From the NCBI RefSeq assembly GCF_020010925.1, contig NZ_JAGJBZ010000001.1:62001-126000 (forward strand): a stretch of DNA of 64,000 nucleotides, given 5' to 3'. Shown here piece by piece: positions 15,424 to 23,165 of the stretch (positions are counted from its first letter, which is position 1; each line of letters opens with the position of its first letter). The DNA is from Streptomyces griseiscabiei (GTDB lineage Bacteria > Actinomycetota > Actinomycetes > Streptomycetales > Streptomycetaceae). The notes beneath the pieces were generated by a model. The model did no database searches. It had not been told where the DNA came from and worked only from the letters and a program-made list of their open reading frames with translations. The translations under genes were made by a program, and so were the position numbers.

Positions 15424-16647
15424 TCAGGGGAGGAACGCCACTGCCGGAAAGGCCGGGGACGGCCCGTCGAGCAGGTGACTGCGTCGGTGGCGCAGGTGCT
15501 CGTCGAAGAACGCGAGCGGGTACGCCTGCTGGATCCTCACCCCCTGCTCAGGATCCAGGGTGCCGATGACGTCCTGGAGCTGTTGTGGGCTCCAATCGAA
15601 CAGCTTCGCCACCTGGGGGAACAGCGCCTCGTTGTCGCCGTACGAGGCGTGGGCGGCGCCCTGGGCCTGGATGTCGAGCCGCCGGCCCCGTAGCAGCGAC
15701 CAGAACGCGGCGATCTCGGGATCGGTGGACCGGGTGAACACGGCGGACATCAGCATGAACGGCCGGTCCAGGCCGCCGGACAGCGGCGGGTTCATCTGCA
15801 TCGGGCCGTCGAGGCTCAGCCCGGCCCGGATGCGCTCGTCCGCGAGCATGGCGCAGGCGGTGGCCGTACCGCCCTTCGACCAGCCGAACGCGCCCACGCG
15901 CCGCGGGTCGAGGGAGCCGAGCAGCCCGGACGGCAGCTCCCGCCTGCCGGCATCCGGATTGCACCCGGCGGCGAGTTGCTCGACGCCGTCGAGAACGAAG
16001 CACAGGTCCTGGGCGAAGTCCCCGGGCAGGGTCGGCGCCGTCCGGTCACGGAGCGGGACGGCGACCCGGCCGTCGGGAAACTCGGTGTACGTGTCGTACT
16101 GGTGAGCCACCGTGATCGCCGCGTATCCGTGGCTGGCGAGCTCTTGGACCACGACGGTGTGGTCGCCCTGATGGCTGTGCGCGCCGTGCGAGAACACGAC
16201 GACGGGCAGCCGCCGGGCCGACCGCCGCACCGGAGCACCCACGTGGCCGGCGGTGAGCGGCGCCCGAGGGACCAGGGCGCTGAATCCCGCGTCGGCGAGG
16301 AACGCCTGCAGCGCGCCGTCCGGCATCCAGGGGGCCACCGGGTACCGCTCGACGTCCCGCGCCGGGTACCAGACGGTGGCCATCAGCTCGCGGAAGTGCC
16401 CCGGTCCCGCGATGTCGTCCGGGCGCGAGCGGTCGACGAGGTGCAGTTGGACCGTGCCCACCGGGTACGGCCCGGTGGGCACGGGCAGTGTGAGCCGCGT
16501 CGGAGCGTGGGCGGGTCTGCCCTGGTCCGCCCGCGCGGGGCCGGCGACGGCGGTGAGCGGTACGGCGGTGCCGGCCGCCAGCGCGGCTCCCAGCATGTGG
16601 CGGCGCGTCATGCCTGTCCGGCTGATGTACGGCGTGGTGGTGGTCAT
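15424..16647 (-). CDS. Tat-exported PAF-acetylhydrolase-like serine hydrolase
   Basis: This 407-aa alpha/beta hydrolase resembles the platelet-activating-factor acetylhydrolase/DUF4187-free lipase group. It begins with a twin-arginine signal, TRRHMLGAALAAGTAVPLT, and a likely cleavage near AGPARA (about residue 40), so it is predicted to be secreted folded through Tat. The oxyanion region is VVVFSHGAHS, the nucleophile lies in FGWSKGG (GxSxG), and the late His is in AAHASYGD. Known relatives cleave short-chain esters such as acetyl phospholipids or polyesters; the substrate here is open. ATG 16647 is preceded by AGGGAGGGG. It stands alone, read away from the tRNA gene. Confidence 0.85.
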   Translation of the reverse strand: MTTTTPYISRTGMTRRHMLGAALAAGTAVPLTAVAGPARADQGRPAHAPTRLTLPVPTGPYPVGTVQLHLVDRSRPDDIAGPGHFRELMATVWYPARDVERYPVAPWMPDGALQAFLADAGFSALVPRAPLTAGHVGAPVRRSARRLPVVVFSHGAHSHQGDHTVVVQELASHGYAAITVAHQYDTYTEFPDGRVAVPLRDRTAPTLPGDFAQDLCFVLDGVEQLAAGCNPDAGRRELPSGLLGSLDPRRVGAFGWSKGGTATACAMLADERIRAGLSLDGPMQMNPPLSGGLDRPFMLMSAVFTRSTDPEIAAFWSLLRGRRLDIQAQGAAHASYGDNEALFPQVAKLFDWSPQQLQDVIGTLDPEQGVRIQQAYPLAFFDEHLRHRRSHLLDGPSPAFPAVAFLP

Positions 16648-16734
16648 GGTTCCCCTCCCTTGATCACGGATCGTCAGTCGTGCCGGGACGGCCGGTCCGT
16701 GGGCACAGCGCAACGCTGTCACCCGCCCTCCCCC

Positions 16735-16803
16735 GCGGCATCGGCCCACCGATTGATCAGCCGCGCGGCATCGGCCCACGGGTCTACATCCCCGGGCCGA
16801 TGC
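16735..16803. repeat. GCATCGGCCC repeats upstream of the Tat hydrolase
   Basis: GCGGCATCGGCCCAC occurs at 16735-16749 and exactly again at 16765-16779, 30 bp apart. The inverted decamer GGGCCGATGC is at 16794-16803. They lie about 90-155 bp upstream of the ATG at 16647 on its minus-strand promoter side and could bind a regulator. Confidence 0.45.
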
Positions 16804-16907
16804 GGATCGGATGCTTCGAGAACGTCCCGCGCCTGCCCCCTTCGCGGCGCTCCGCCCGAAAACCGATGGCAGAGCGAACCACCGCCGTGTCAGGCTCCAG
16901 TCATCGA

Positions 16908-16982
16908 AGGGGCGTAGCTCAGCCCGGCCAGAGCAGCGGATTCCAAACCCGCACGCCGCAGGTTCGAATCCTGCCGCCCCTG
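16908..16982 (+). tRNA. tRNA-Trp (anticodon CCA)
   Basis: This is a full cloverleaf. A perfect 7-bp acceptor stem pairs AGGGGCG (16908-16914) with CGCCCCT (16975-16981). The D arm is GCTC/GAGC, the anticodon arm carries loop TTCCAAA with CCA at 16943-16945, the T arm is GCAGG-TTCGAAT-CCTGC, and the discriminator is G. No CCA tail is encoded. The anticodon stem's closing pair (position 31-39) is A-C instead of a Watson-Crick pair. The usual Streptomyces neighbours of tRNA-Trp (secE-nusG) are not here, so this could be a second copy. CCA reads only UGG, so the amino-acid call is firm if the gene is functional. Confidence 0.85.
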
Positions 16983-17113
16983 CTCGAACGGCACGGCGGC
17001 CGGGGCCTCATGGGACCCGGCCGCCGGCTCGTTCCACCTCGCCGGTACACCGGCTCGGGCACTCCCTGACGGCCCGTGACGAAGGGGTCCGCCGCGTCGG
17101 CGGGTTCCTCGCG

Positions 17114-17509
17114 CTATCCCACGGAGGGGTCTTCAAGCGTCGGGACGCATGGCGACAGCAGCGGCTCGGTATGCTCGGTCACGCTTCCGCGGGCCAGCCT
17201 CAGGACCCGGACCTCGTTGTCATGAGCGGGATCTTCGTCGTCGCGCAGGTGGAGGAGGCCGTAGGAGCCGGGAGCGATGGTGCCGACGTGGCTGAACAGT
17301 TCGAGGATCTCGGGTGAGGTGCGGTGGTTGGAAAAGCCGCCCATGTGGAGGAAGGGCTCGCCGTTCATCCATCGGAGGTCGAGCAGGTAGGGGCTGGCGA
17401 TTTTCTGGACACGGTGCCGCAGGCTCTCGACGATCTCCGCCAGTCGGCTGTCGTCCTCGTCGTCCGTGGCACCGTCACAGATGGTGATCCAGCCGTGGTA
17501 TTCGAACAT
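17114..17509 (-). CDS. Imm7-family immunity protein, orphan
   Basis: This 131-aa cytosolic protein opens with MFEYHGWITI, the characteristic start of the Imm7 polymorphic-toxin immunity family, followed by acidic DDEDDSRLAEIVE and the FLHMGGFSNHR segment. Imm7 proteins neutralise nuclease or deaminase toxins delivered by contact-dependent or secretion systems. No toxin gene is adjacent: the neighbours are a tRNA and a PucR regulator. It may be an orphan immunity gene that protects against non-kin toxins. It is a single gene with the ATG at 17509. Confidence 0.75.
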   Translation of the reverse strand: MFEYHGWITICDGATDDEDDSRLAEIVESLRHRVQKIASPYLLDLRWMNGEPFLHMGGFSNHRTSPEILELFSHVGTIAPGSYGLLHLRDDEDPAHDNEVRVLRLARGSVTEHTEPLLSPCVPTLEDPSVG

Positions 17510-17618
17510 GACCGGAGCCTATCGGCGTGCCAGCGGCGGTCCGGCGGGATGCGGGCGGAGAGGCCGAGCGACCGCGATGCCGCCGTCGGTCTGCCGCACA
17601 GTGCGTTCGAGCAGCGCG

Positions 17619-18758
17619 TCAGCCGGCCCGGAGGCCGACCGCCAGCGTCAGTTCGAGGACCCGGTGCGGCGCTGCGAGATCCGGAAACAGCTCCCGCAGC
17701 TGCGACATCCGGTACCGGACGGTCTGGGGATGGACGAACAGCGCCGCCGCCACCTCCTCCCGCCTGCCCTGGTGCAGCAGCCAGGCCCGCAGGGTCTCCT
17801 CCAGCCGCCGCGCGGTCGCGGCGGGCACGGTCCGGAGCGGGGCGAGGGCCCTGGCGCGCAGGTCCGCGTGCGCGTCCGCGTCGGCGCTCAGCACCAGCTC
17901 TGGCAGGTGGTCCTCGGTGTCGCGGATGTCGGAGGAGAGGGAGCGTGCGCGTACGGCCCGTTCGTAGGAGGCGGACGCACGGGTCCAGGGCCGGGCCGGG
18001 CCGACCACGGCGGTGCGGTCGGTGAGCTGCCTCAGGAGACGTGACCGGTCGGCGTCGGGGACGAGCAGCACGCCGAGGGCGTCCGGCAGATCGTCGAGGA
18101 CGAGGGTCCCCGGGTCGAGCGCGCGGTGGGCGGGCCGGGCCTGGGCGGCGGGCAGCAGGACCGCGGTCAGCGAGGCCGGCGGCTGCCACGCGGCTCGCTG
18201 GGCGGAGGCCAGCAGGACGTCCGGGCTCGCTCCGGCGAGGAGGTCGCGGACCAGTTGTTCCAGGTGGCGCTCATGAACCCGGCCCCGGGCGGCCAGTTCG
18301 TCGGCGTGGCCGGCGGCGCTCGCGGCGGAGAGCTCGTCGATGTAGGCGAAGGTCAGCTCGGCGAACTTGGCGACCTCGGCGGCGGGCAGCCCCGCGGGTA
18401 CGGCACCCGCGGCCAGGCCTCGCCAGGCCACGCGGGCGCCGACGCGGTAGGCGCTGAGCAGGGCGTCCATCGAGCGGCCGTCGCGTACCTCGCCGCGGCC
18501 CAGCTCGTAGGCCGCGTCACCGGCGTCGCCGCCCGTGGCGTTCCCGCTCGCCACGTCCAGGTAGTGGCCCAGGGCGGTGCGGACGGCCCGGCGGATGGTG
18601 CCGCCCATGCGGCCCGACAGGGCGTTGGCATAGGGCGGGACCTCGTCGATGATGGCCTGGACGACCTCGTCGGCGGTGGTCCTCAGCGCGGCCCGAAGGG
18701 CGGTGACCGTCGTCTCGTCCAGGGCCAGCTCGGTGGCCCTCCGGATTACATGGCTCAT
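17619..18758 (-). CDS. PucR-family transcriptional regulator
   Basis: This 379-aa regulator has an N-terminal RsbRD/diguanylate-like helical domain (to about residue 165, with GRGEVRDGRSMDALLSAYRVGARVAW-type sequence). A GGDEF-like central part follows, and a PucR C-terminal HTH closes the protein (LFVHPQTVRYRMSQLRELFPD, about residues 340-360). PucR proteins activate or repress adjacent catabolic genes. ATG 18758 was selected because AGGGAA lies 8 nt before it; the open frame extends to 18797. The gene diverges from the ferredoxin reductase-desaturase pair with an 86-bp gap containing a palindrome, so it most likely controls membrane-lipid desaturation. Confidence 0.85.
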   Translation of the reverse strand: MSHVIRRATELALDETTVTALRAALRTTADEVVQAIIDEVPPYANALSGRMGGTIRRAVRTALGHYLDVASGNATGGDAGDAAYELGRGEVRDGRSMDALLSAYRVGARVAWRGLAAGAVPAGLPAAEVAKFAELTFAYIDELSAASAAGHADELAARGRVHERHLEQLVRDLLAGASPDVLLASAQRAAWQPPASLTAVLLPAAQARPAHRALDPGTLVLDDLPDALGVLLVPDADRSRLLRQLTDRTAVVGPARPWTRASASYERAVRARSLSSDIRDTEDHLPELVLSADADAHADLRARALAPLRTVPAATARRLEETLRAWLLHQGRREEVAAALFVHPQTVRYRMSQLRELFPDLAAPHRVLELTLAVGLRAG

Positions 18759-18761
18759 GTT

Positions 18762-18778
18762 TTGTTCCCTGCGAACAA
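18762..18778. promoter_or_regulatory. palindrome TTGTTC-N5-GAACAA, probable PucR operator
   Basis: Perfect 6-bp arms at 18762-18767 and 18773-18778 overlap the ribosome site of PucR and sit 67 bp upstream of the ferredoxin-reductase ATG. The position suits autoregulation plus control of the divergent desaturase operon. Confidence 0.55.
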
Positions 18779-18844
18779 TTCGGCCGACCAGATTCACGTC
18801 TTACGGACAGGACTTTACGCCCTGAGGCGCATCAAGCTGGAGTC

Positions 18845-19900
18845 ATGACGAGTGCAGCCCTCCGCAGCAGGGCGTGGAAAATGCTGGAGATGGTCACGAC
18901 GCCACTGCTGCCGTCGGACTACCTCGACCTGGTCAGCCCGCTGCGCGCGGGCGCCGACCTGCGCGGGCGCATCGAGGCCGTGCACCCCGAGACGGCTGAC
19001 GCCGCGACCATCGTGATCAGACCGGGACGGGGCTGGCGCGGCCACACGGCCGGTCAGTACGTGCGGATCGGGGTCGAGGTCGACGGGGTGCGCCTGTGGC
19101 GTGCCTACTCGCTCACCTCACCGACGAACCGTCCGGACGGCCGCGTCACGATCACCGTGAAGGCGATCCCGGACGGCAAGGTCAGCAACCACCTGGTCCG
19201 CAGGGCGAAACCGGGCACGCTGATCCAGCTCGACCAGGCGACCGGTGACTTCGTACTGCCGCGGGCCAAGCCCGCCAAGGTGCTCTACCTGACGGCCGGC
19301 AGCGGCATCACGCCCGTGATGGGCATGCTGCGCGACACCGAGTTCGACGACGTCGTCATGGTCCACTCCGCGCCTCGGCCGCAGGACGTGATCTTCCGCG
19401 ACGATCTGCACGGCCTGGTCGCGGCCGAGAAGCTGCGTCTCACCGAGCTGCACACCGACACGGACGGCGTGCTCGACATCTCCCGTCTCGACGAACTCGT
19501 GCCCGACTGGGCCGAGCGCGAGACCTGGGCCTGCGGGCCCGCGGGCCTGCTCGACGCCGCCGAGAAGCACTGGAGCGAGCACGGCGTCCCGGAACGCCTG
19601 CACACCGAACGCTTCCGCCCCACCATCGTCGCCACCGGTGACGGCGGCGAGGTCACGTTCAGCACCACCGGCAAGACCGTCGACGCGGACGGCGCCACGC
19701 CGTTGCTGGACGTCGGCGAGGAGGCGGGCGTCCTCATGCCGTCCGGGTGCCGCATGGGCATCTGCTTCGGCTGCGTCACGCCGCTCAAGGCGGGCGCCGT
19801 CCGCGACCTGCGTACCGGCGAGATCACCGAGGCCGAGCCGGGCGTCCTCATCCAGACCTGCGTGTCCGCCGCGGCGGGCCCCTGCGACATCGAACGGTAG
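18845..19900 (+). CDS. ferredoxin reductase (FAD, NAD(P)H, 2Fe-2S) for the desaturase
   Basis: This 351-aa electron-transfer flavoprotein has three domains. The FAD-binding barrel contains RAYSLTSPTN (about residue 87), the NAD(P) domain opens with YLTAGSGITPVMGML (about residue 145), and the C-terminal plant-type 2Fe-2S domain has the ligands C-RMGI-C-FG-C (about residues 302-310) and a final Cys in QTC. It passes electrons from NAD(P)H to the diiron desaturase encoded 7 bp downstream, as in the mycobacterial Rv3230c-DesA3 pair. ATG 18845 opens the coding frame close to the divergent PucR promoter. The two genes form an operon. Confidence 0.9.
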   Translation: MTSAALRSRAWKMLEMVTTPLLPSDYLDLVSPLRAGADLRGRIEAVHPETADAATIVIRPGRGWRGHTAGQYVRIGVEVDGVRLWRAYSLTSPTNRPDGRVTITVKAIPDGKVSNHLVRRAKPGTLIQLDQATGDFVLPRAKPAKVLYLTAGSGITPVMGMLRDTEFDDVVMVHSAPRPQDVIFRDDLHGLVAAEKLRLTELHTDTDGVLDISRLDELVPDWAERETWACGPAGLLDAAEKHWSEHGVPERLHTERFRPTIVATGDGGEVTFSTTGKTVDADGATPLLDVGEEAGVLMPSGCRMGICFGCVTPLKAGAVRDLRTGEITEAEPGVLIQTCVSAAAGPCDIER

Positions 19901-19907
19901 GAGCACC

Positions 19908-21026
19908 TTGACCGCCATCGACCCCACCGCCCACCTGACCGCGGAGCAGATCGAGGAGCTCGGCCGCGAGCTGGACGCCATCCGCGACGAGGTGATCGCC
20001 GACCGCGGCGAGAAGGACGCCGCCTACATCCGCAAGGTCATCTCGGCGCAGCGCAAGCTGGAGCTGGTCAGCCGGGGCGTGCTGCTGTTCTCGTTCTTCC
20101 CGCCCGCGTGGATCATCGGCACCGCCGGCCTGTCCGTGGCGAAGATCATGGACAACATGGAGATCGGCCACAACATCCTGCACGGCCAGTGGGACTGGAT
20201 GCGGGACCCGAAGATCCACTCCACCACCTGGGAATGGGATCACGTCTCGCCGGCCGACCAGTGGAAGCACTCGCACAACGAGCTGCACCACACGTACACC
20301 AATGTGATCGGCAAGGACAACGACCTCGGCTACGGCATCATGCGCGTCGACGAGGACCAGAGGTGGCATCCGTTCCACCTCGGCCAGCCGGTGTGGAACT
20401 TCATCAACGCCTGCTTCTTCGAGTACGGCATCGCGGCGTACGACCTGGAACTCGGCAAGAACCTGCACAAGCGCCGGCGCAACAACCCGGAGTTCCGCGC
20501 GCGGGCCAGGGCCGTGGGCCGCAAGATCCGCAAGCAGGTGCTCAAGGACTACGTGATCCACCCGCTGCTGTCGGGCCCGTCGTTCCTCACCACGCTCGCC
20601 GCGACGTTCACCGCGAACCTGGTCCGCAACCTCTGGACCCACTCGGTGATCATGTGCGGGCACTTCCCCGAGGGTGTGCAGGTCTTCGAGCGCCGGTCGA
20701 TCAAGGGCGAGACGCGCGGCCAGTGGTACCTGCGCCAGATGATGGGTTCGGCGAACATCAGCGGCAGCAAGGCCATGCACTTCATGTCCGGCAACCTCTC
20801 GCACCAGATCGAGCACCACCTCTTCCCGGACCTGCCGAGCAACCGGTACGCCGAGGTCGCGGTGAAGGTACGCGCGCTGTTCGAGAAGTACGAGCTGGAG
20901 TACGTCACCGGACCGCTGCCCAAGCAGGTGTTCTCCGCGTGGCGCAAGGTCTTCCGGCTCTCCCTGCCGAACAGGAAGCCCAAGACCAGGACGCCGGACC
21001 GCGAGCAGGAACTCGTCGCGGCCTGA
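19908..21026 (+). CDS. acyl-CoA (fatty acid) desaturase, integral membrane diiron enzyme
   Basis: This 372-aa membrane desaturase introduces a cis double bond into an acyl chain, very likely at the delta-9 position by analogy with DesA3. All three histidine boxes are present: HNILH (His88), HNELHH (His123) and HQIEHH (His299). Two hydrophobic segments flank the second box region (LLFSFFPPAWIIGTAGL; FLTTLAATFTANLV). The frame has no nearby ATG. The TTG at 19908 fits, with GGAG at 19899-19902, directly after the reductase stop. Electrons come from the upstream ferredoxin reductase. Expression is probably set by the divergent PucR. Its role is membrane-fluidity control. Confidence 0.9.
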   Translation: MTAIDPTAHLTAEQIEELGRELDAIRDEVIADRGEKDAAYIRKVISAQRKLELVSRGVLLFSFFPPAWIIGTAGLSVAKIMDNMEIGHNILHGQWDWMRDPKIHSTTWEWDHVSPADQWKHSHNELHHTYTNVIGKDNDLGYGIMRVDEDQRWHPFHLGQPVWNFINACFFEYGIAAYDLELGKNLHKRRRNNPEFRARARAVGRKIRKQVLKDYVIHPLLSGPSFLTTLAATFTANLVRNLWTHSVIMCGHFPEGVQVFERRSIKGETRGQWYLRQMMGSANISGSKAMHFMSGNLSHQIEHHLFPDLPSNRYAEVAVKVRALFEKYELEYVTGPLPKQVFSAWRKVFRLSLPNRKPKTRTPDREQELVAA

Positions 21027-21073
21027 CATCCCGGTATCGGTCCAGACCCTCTCGACCGTATCCGCCGAGGTGG

Positions 21074-21445
21074 TCAGAGCCGCCAGGAGCGGATGCGGTC
21101 GGCGGCGTCGTACCCGTCGGCCCGCCCGGTGTCGATGTCCCGGGCGAGGTCGATCAGCGCACCGTACGGCGGGTCGACCGCCTCGCCCACGGCGTCCATG
21201 TACGCGACGACGATCGCGGCGCCGTACAGGGCGTTCCGGGCGGGAAGCGGGCGCAGCCGGATCACGGCGTGCAGCAGCGCGGCGGCGCGCCAGGCGTTGT
21301 CGACCCTGGCGCCGACCCGCGGGGTGTTGACGCGGTGCCGGGCGACGGCGGCCACGAGGTTGGAGAAGTCGTGGACCTCGGGGTGCTTGGGCAGCACCTC
21401 CGCCTGGCGCTCCAGCAGCCACCGGATGTCGATGTGGAGCTCCAC
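21074..21445 (-). CDS. Fic-like toxin component of a toxin-antitoxin pair
   Basis: This 123-aa protein matches the small Streptomyces proteins annotated as Fic/Doc-type toxins: ELHIDIRWLL at the N-terminus, LVAAVARHRVN, RAAALLHAVIRL and ARNALYGAAIVVAYMDAVGEAVD. The canonical Fic motif HxFxxGNGR is not intact; only ARNALYGAA stands in that place. It may therefore be a Doc-related fold with altered chemistry, or inactive. The GTG start at 21445 comes one base after the antitoxin stop, so expression is coupled. Neutralisation by the upstream RHH protein is inferred from the operon layout. Confidence 0.7.
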   Translation of the reverse strand: MELHIDIRWLLERQAEVLPKHPEVHDFSNLVAAVARHRVNTPRVGARVDNAWRAAALLHAVIRLRPLPARNALYGAAIVVAYMDAVGEAVDPPYGALIDLARDIDTGRADGYDAADRIRSWRL

Positions 21446-21446
21446 C

Positions 21447-21704
21447 TCAGGCCGCCCGCCCCGGAGCCTCGGCGGCGTCCAGACGGGCGGGGGCGTCCTC
21501 GGGGAACGCCGCGTCGAACGCGTCCGCGTTCGCGGTGACGTACTGGCGGAAGACGTCTGCGGCGCCTTCGAGCCGGGGATCGCGGACCGCGTTGCGCGCG
21601 GCCTCGGTGATGAGCGCGGTCACCGTGGTGCCCTCGGTCTCGGCACGCTCCTGCAACTGGGCGTGGAGATCCTCGGGGACTCTGATCGTCACTGATTTCG
21701 ACAT
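21447..21704 (-). CDS. ribbon-helix-helix (CopG-like) antitoxin
   Basis: This 85-aa protein has an N-terminal RHH DNA-binding fold: strand SKSVTIRVP, then helices EDLHAQLQERAETEG and TVTALITEAARNAV. A C-terminal toxin-binding tail (VFRQYVTANADAFDAAFPED) follows. Start ATG 21704 is favoured over the upstream frame to 21737 because the palindrome at 21715-21730 then falls in the promoter. It precedes the Fic-like toxin and probably represses the pair through that palindrome. Confidence 0.8.
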   Translation of the reverse strand: MSKSVTIRVPEDLHAQLQERAETEGTTVTALITEAARNAVRDPRLEGAADVFRQYVTANADAFDAAFPEDAPARLDAAEAPGRAA

Positions 21705-21714
21705 ACCCACGACC

Positions 21715-21730
21715 GTACAGCAAGCTGTAC
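21715..21730. promoter_or_regulatory. operator GTACAGC-AA-GCTGTAC of the toxin-antitoxin operon
   Basis: A perfect 7-bp-arm palindrome lies 11 bp upstream of the antitoxin ATG, overlapping a probable -10 (TACGGT). RHH antitoxins bind such short palindromes to repress their own operon. Confidence 0.6.
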
Positions 21731-21750
21731 AGCACATGGGGGGAATCTCC

Positions 21751-21776
21751 GTCCCGCTCTCCCGGGAGTACGGGAC
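21751..21776 (-). terminator. hairpin after the universal stress protein gene
   Basis: GTCCCG and CGGGAC (21751-21756, 21771-21776) enclose CTCCCGGGAG, forming a nested stem that begins immediately after the stop codon of the stress-protein gene on the minus strand. Confidence 0.55.
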
Positions 21777-22646
21777 TCAGTCGTGCGGGACGACGGCGAC
21801 GGGGCAGCGTCCGTGGTGGATGGCCGCGTGGGCGACGTGATCCAGGTGGTGCGTCGCACCGTGCCGGTGCACGCGCCGTCCGACGACCAGCAGCGCGGCA
21901 CCCTCGGCCGCGTGCACGGCGGCCTTCGCCGGGCTCGTGAGACGGATGTCCTCGTCCACCTCCACCTGCGGGTACTTCTCGCGCCAGGGCTTCAGCGCCC
22001 TGTCCAGTTCCTCCCGCGCCTCCCGCGTCAGCTCCTCGGTGACTCCGTGGTCCACCCCCCAGGGCATGCGCGCGTGGAACGGCACGCTGCGCCCCTGGAC
22101 GGCGAGCAGGGGAACGTCCCGGGCGGCGGCGCTGTGGAACGCGAAGTCGAGCAGTTCGTCGGCGGAGCCGTGCGGTGCCGGCGCCACGACGACCCTCTCG
22201 GTCGGGGCGGGGGCCGACGGCTCCCTGGCCTGTTCCAGACGGACCAGGACCACGGGCCGCCCGGCCCGCGCCACGACCTGCATGCTGACGTCACCCATGA
22301 AGTAGCTCTCGGCGGACCCCAGCCCCCTCGAACCCAGCACCAGCACCTCGGACTCGGCGGCGGCCCGGAGCAGAGCCTCCTGGGCGTCGTCGGCGACCAG
22401 GCTGCCGACGACGGACAGTCCCGGGTGGCGTGCGCTCAGCTCCGCCTGCGCGGTGTGGACCAGGCGCTTCGCCCAGTAGTTCTGGTCGACCTCGGAAGGG
22501 GCGCGGGCCGGCTCCGGTGCCAGCAGGGGCCACGCGTGCAGCAGCCGCAGGGTGAGCTTGCGTTTCTCAGCCTCCACGGCGGCCCAACGGGCTGCGGTGA
22601 GGCTCGCGGGTGAGCCGTCCAGGCCCACGGTGACGACTGGTTCCAT
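21777..22646 (-). CDS. tandem-domain universal stress protein
   Basis: This 289-aa protein has two UspA domains. Domain 1 starts VVTVGLDGSPAS and ends with the nucleotide-loop residues VLGSRGLGSAESYFMGDVSMQVV (G-x2-G-x9-S like), so it could bind ATP. Domain 2 (from about residue 150, ERVVVAPAPHGSADE) ends VVGRRVHRHGATHHLDHVAHAAIHHG. Its loop is rich in His and lacks the standard Gly-Ser pattern, so ATP binding there is doubtful. Such proteins support survival under hypoxia or stress. The ATG at 22646 has no marked ribosome site. It is a single gene with a hairpin at its end. Confidence 0.85.
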   Translation of the reverse strand: MEPVVTVGLDGSPASLTAARWAAVEAEKRKLTLRLLHAWPLLAPEPARAPSEVDQNYWAKRLVHTAQAELSARHPGLSVVGSLVADDAQEALLRAAAESEVLVLGSRGLGSAESYFMGDVSMQVVARAGRPVVLVRLEQAREPSAPAPTERVVVAPAPHGSADELLDFAFHSAAARDVPLLAVQGRSVPFHARMPWGVDHGVTEELTREAREELDRALKPWREKYPQVEVDEDIRLTSPAKAAVHAAEGAALLVVGRRVHRHGATHHLDHVAHAAIHHGRCPVAVVPHD

Positions 22647-22994
22647 GGCTGCGGCCTCCGTCTCGTACGAAGCCCCTCCTTCGAGAATGACCCCAATCCC
22701 CTCGGCCTCGCATGTGGACCGGGGTCGAGGACGCGGAGAACGCGGGATTCCGGCCGGAGAGCCGGCCGGGCGACGTCATGTCCCGTGCCGTGCCACAGGC
22801 CGGTCTTCAGGGGGCGGAGGGGTTTACACAGACGGTTCGTTCCGCGCTGCGCCGATTCTCGCGCGTCCCGGACTCCCGGTGGCCGCGCTCGTCCCGCCGG
22901 GCCCTCGCTGAGGACACCCCATCCCTCCGGCCGACACCGGATGGCAGTGAAACCAAGGTGCTTCGACGGATACCGGTCGGGTAGCGTGCGGGCC
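22647..22994. other. 348-bp divergent intergenic region
   Basis: No gene is seen. It must contain the promoter of the stress-protein gene (leftwards) and that of the exporter leader (rightwards). For the latter, TAGCGT at 22982-22987, seven bases before the ATG at 22995, fits a -10 box with a leaderless start. Confidence 0.5.
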
Positions 22995-23060
22995 ATGTCG
23001 AGTCCTGAGTCGGACGAGGTGGGGGCTTTCGGTCACGCCGTCAGCCCCCTGAACCACTGA
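22995..23060 (+). CDS. candidate 21-aa leader peptide of the exporter gene
   Basis: This is a short ORF, MSSPESDEVGAFGHAVSPLNH, ending 112 bp before the exporter ATG. TAGCGT seven bases upstream of the ATG suggests leaderless translation at the very 5' end of the mRNA. Its last third (23032-23048) is complementary to 23113-23130, so ribosomes stalled on it would change the downstream folding. Chloramphenicol resistance genes such as cmlA and cat are controlled by translated leaders in this way. Here the role is inferred from position and structure only. Confidence 0.5.
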   Translation: MSSPESDEVGAFGHAVSPLNH

Positions 23061-23165
23061 GCTCGTAGCCCTGCGTCGCACCGCTTTCCGTGGTGGAACG
23101 AGTAGGGCGGTCGGGGCTGGCCGCGGTGACGAGATGACCCTCTCGTGCCTCTCCTCACCTCGGAG
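23032..23165 (+). promoter_or_regulatory. possible attenuator with alternative hairpins before the exporter
   Basis: The long stem pairs GTCAC (23032-23036) with GTGAC (23126-23130) and CAGCCCC (23042-23048) with GGGGCTG (23113-23119). A competing hairpin ACGAGA/TCTCGT (23129-23134, 23141-23146) overlaps its right arm. CTCC (23151-23154) can pair with the Shine-Dalgarno GGAG (23162-23165). The set fits drug-induced translational or transcriptional attenuation. Confidence 0.4.

Noticed and set aside
16908..17113. Integrated element attached to the tRNA-Trp gene
   Set aside because: No integrase and no repeated copy of the tRNA 3' end was found in the neighbouring sequence.
22785..22994. Extension of the leader ORF to a 91-aa protein
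   Set aside because: The upstream part is Arg/Pro-rich without a ribosome site. The promoter-like TAGCGT just before 22995 favours the short ORF.
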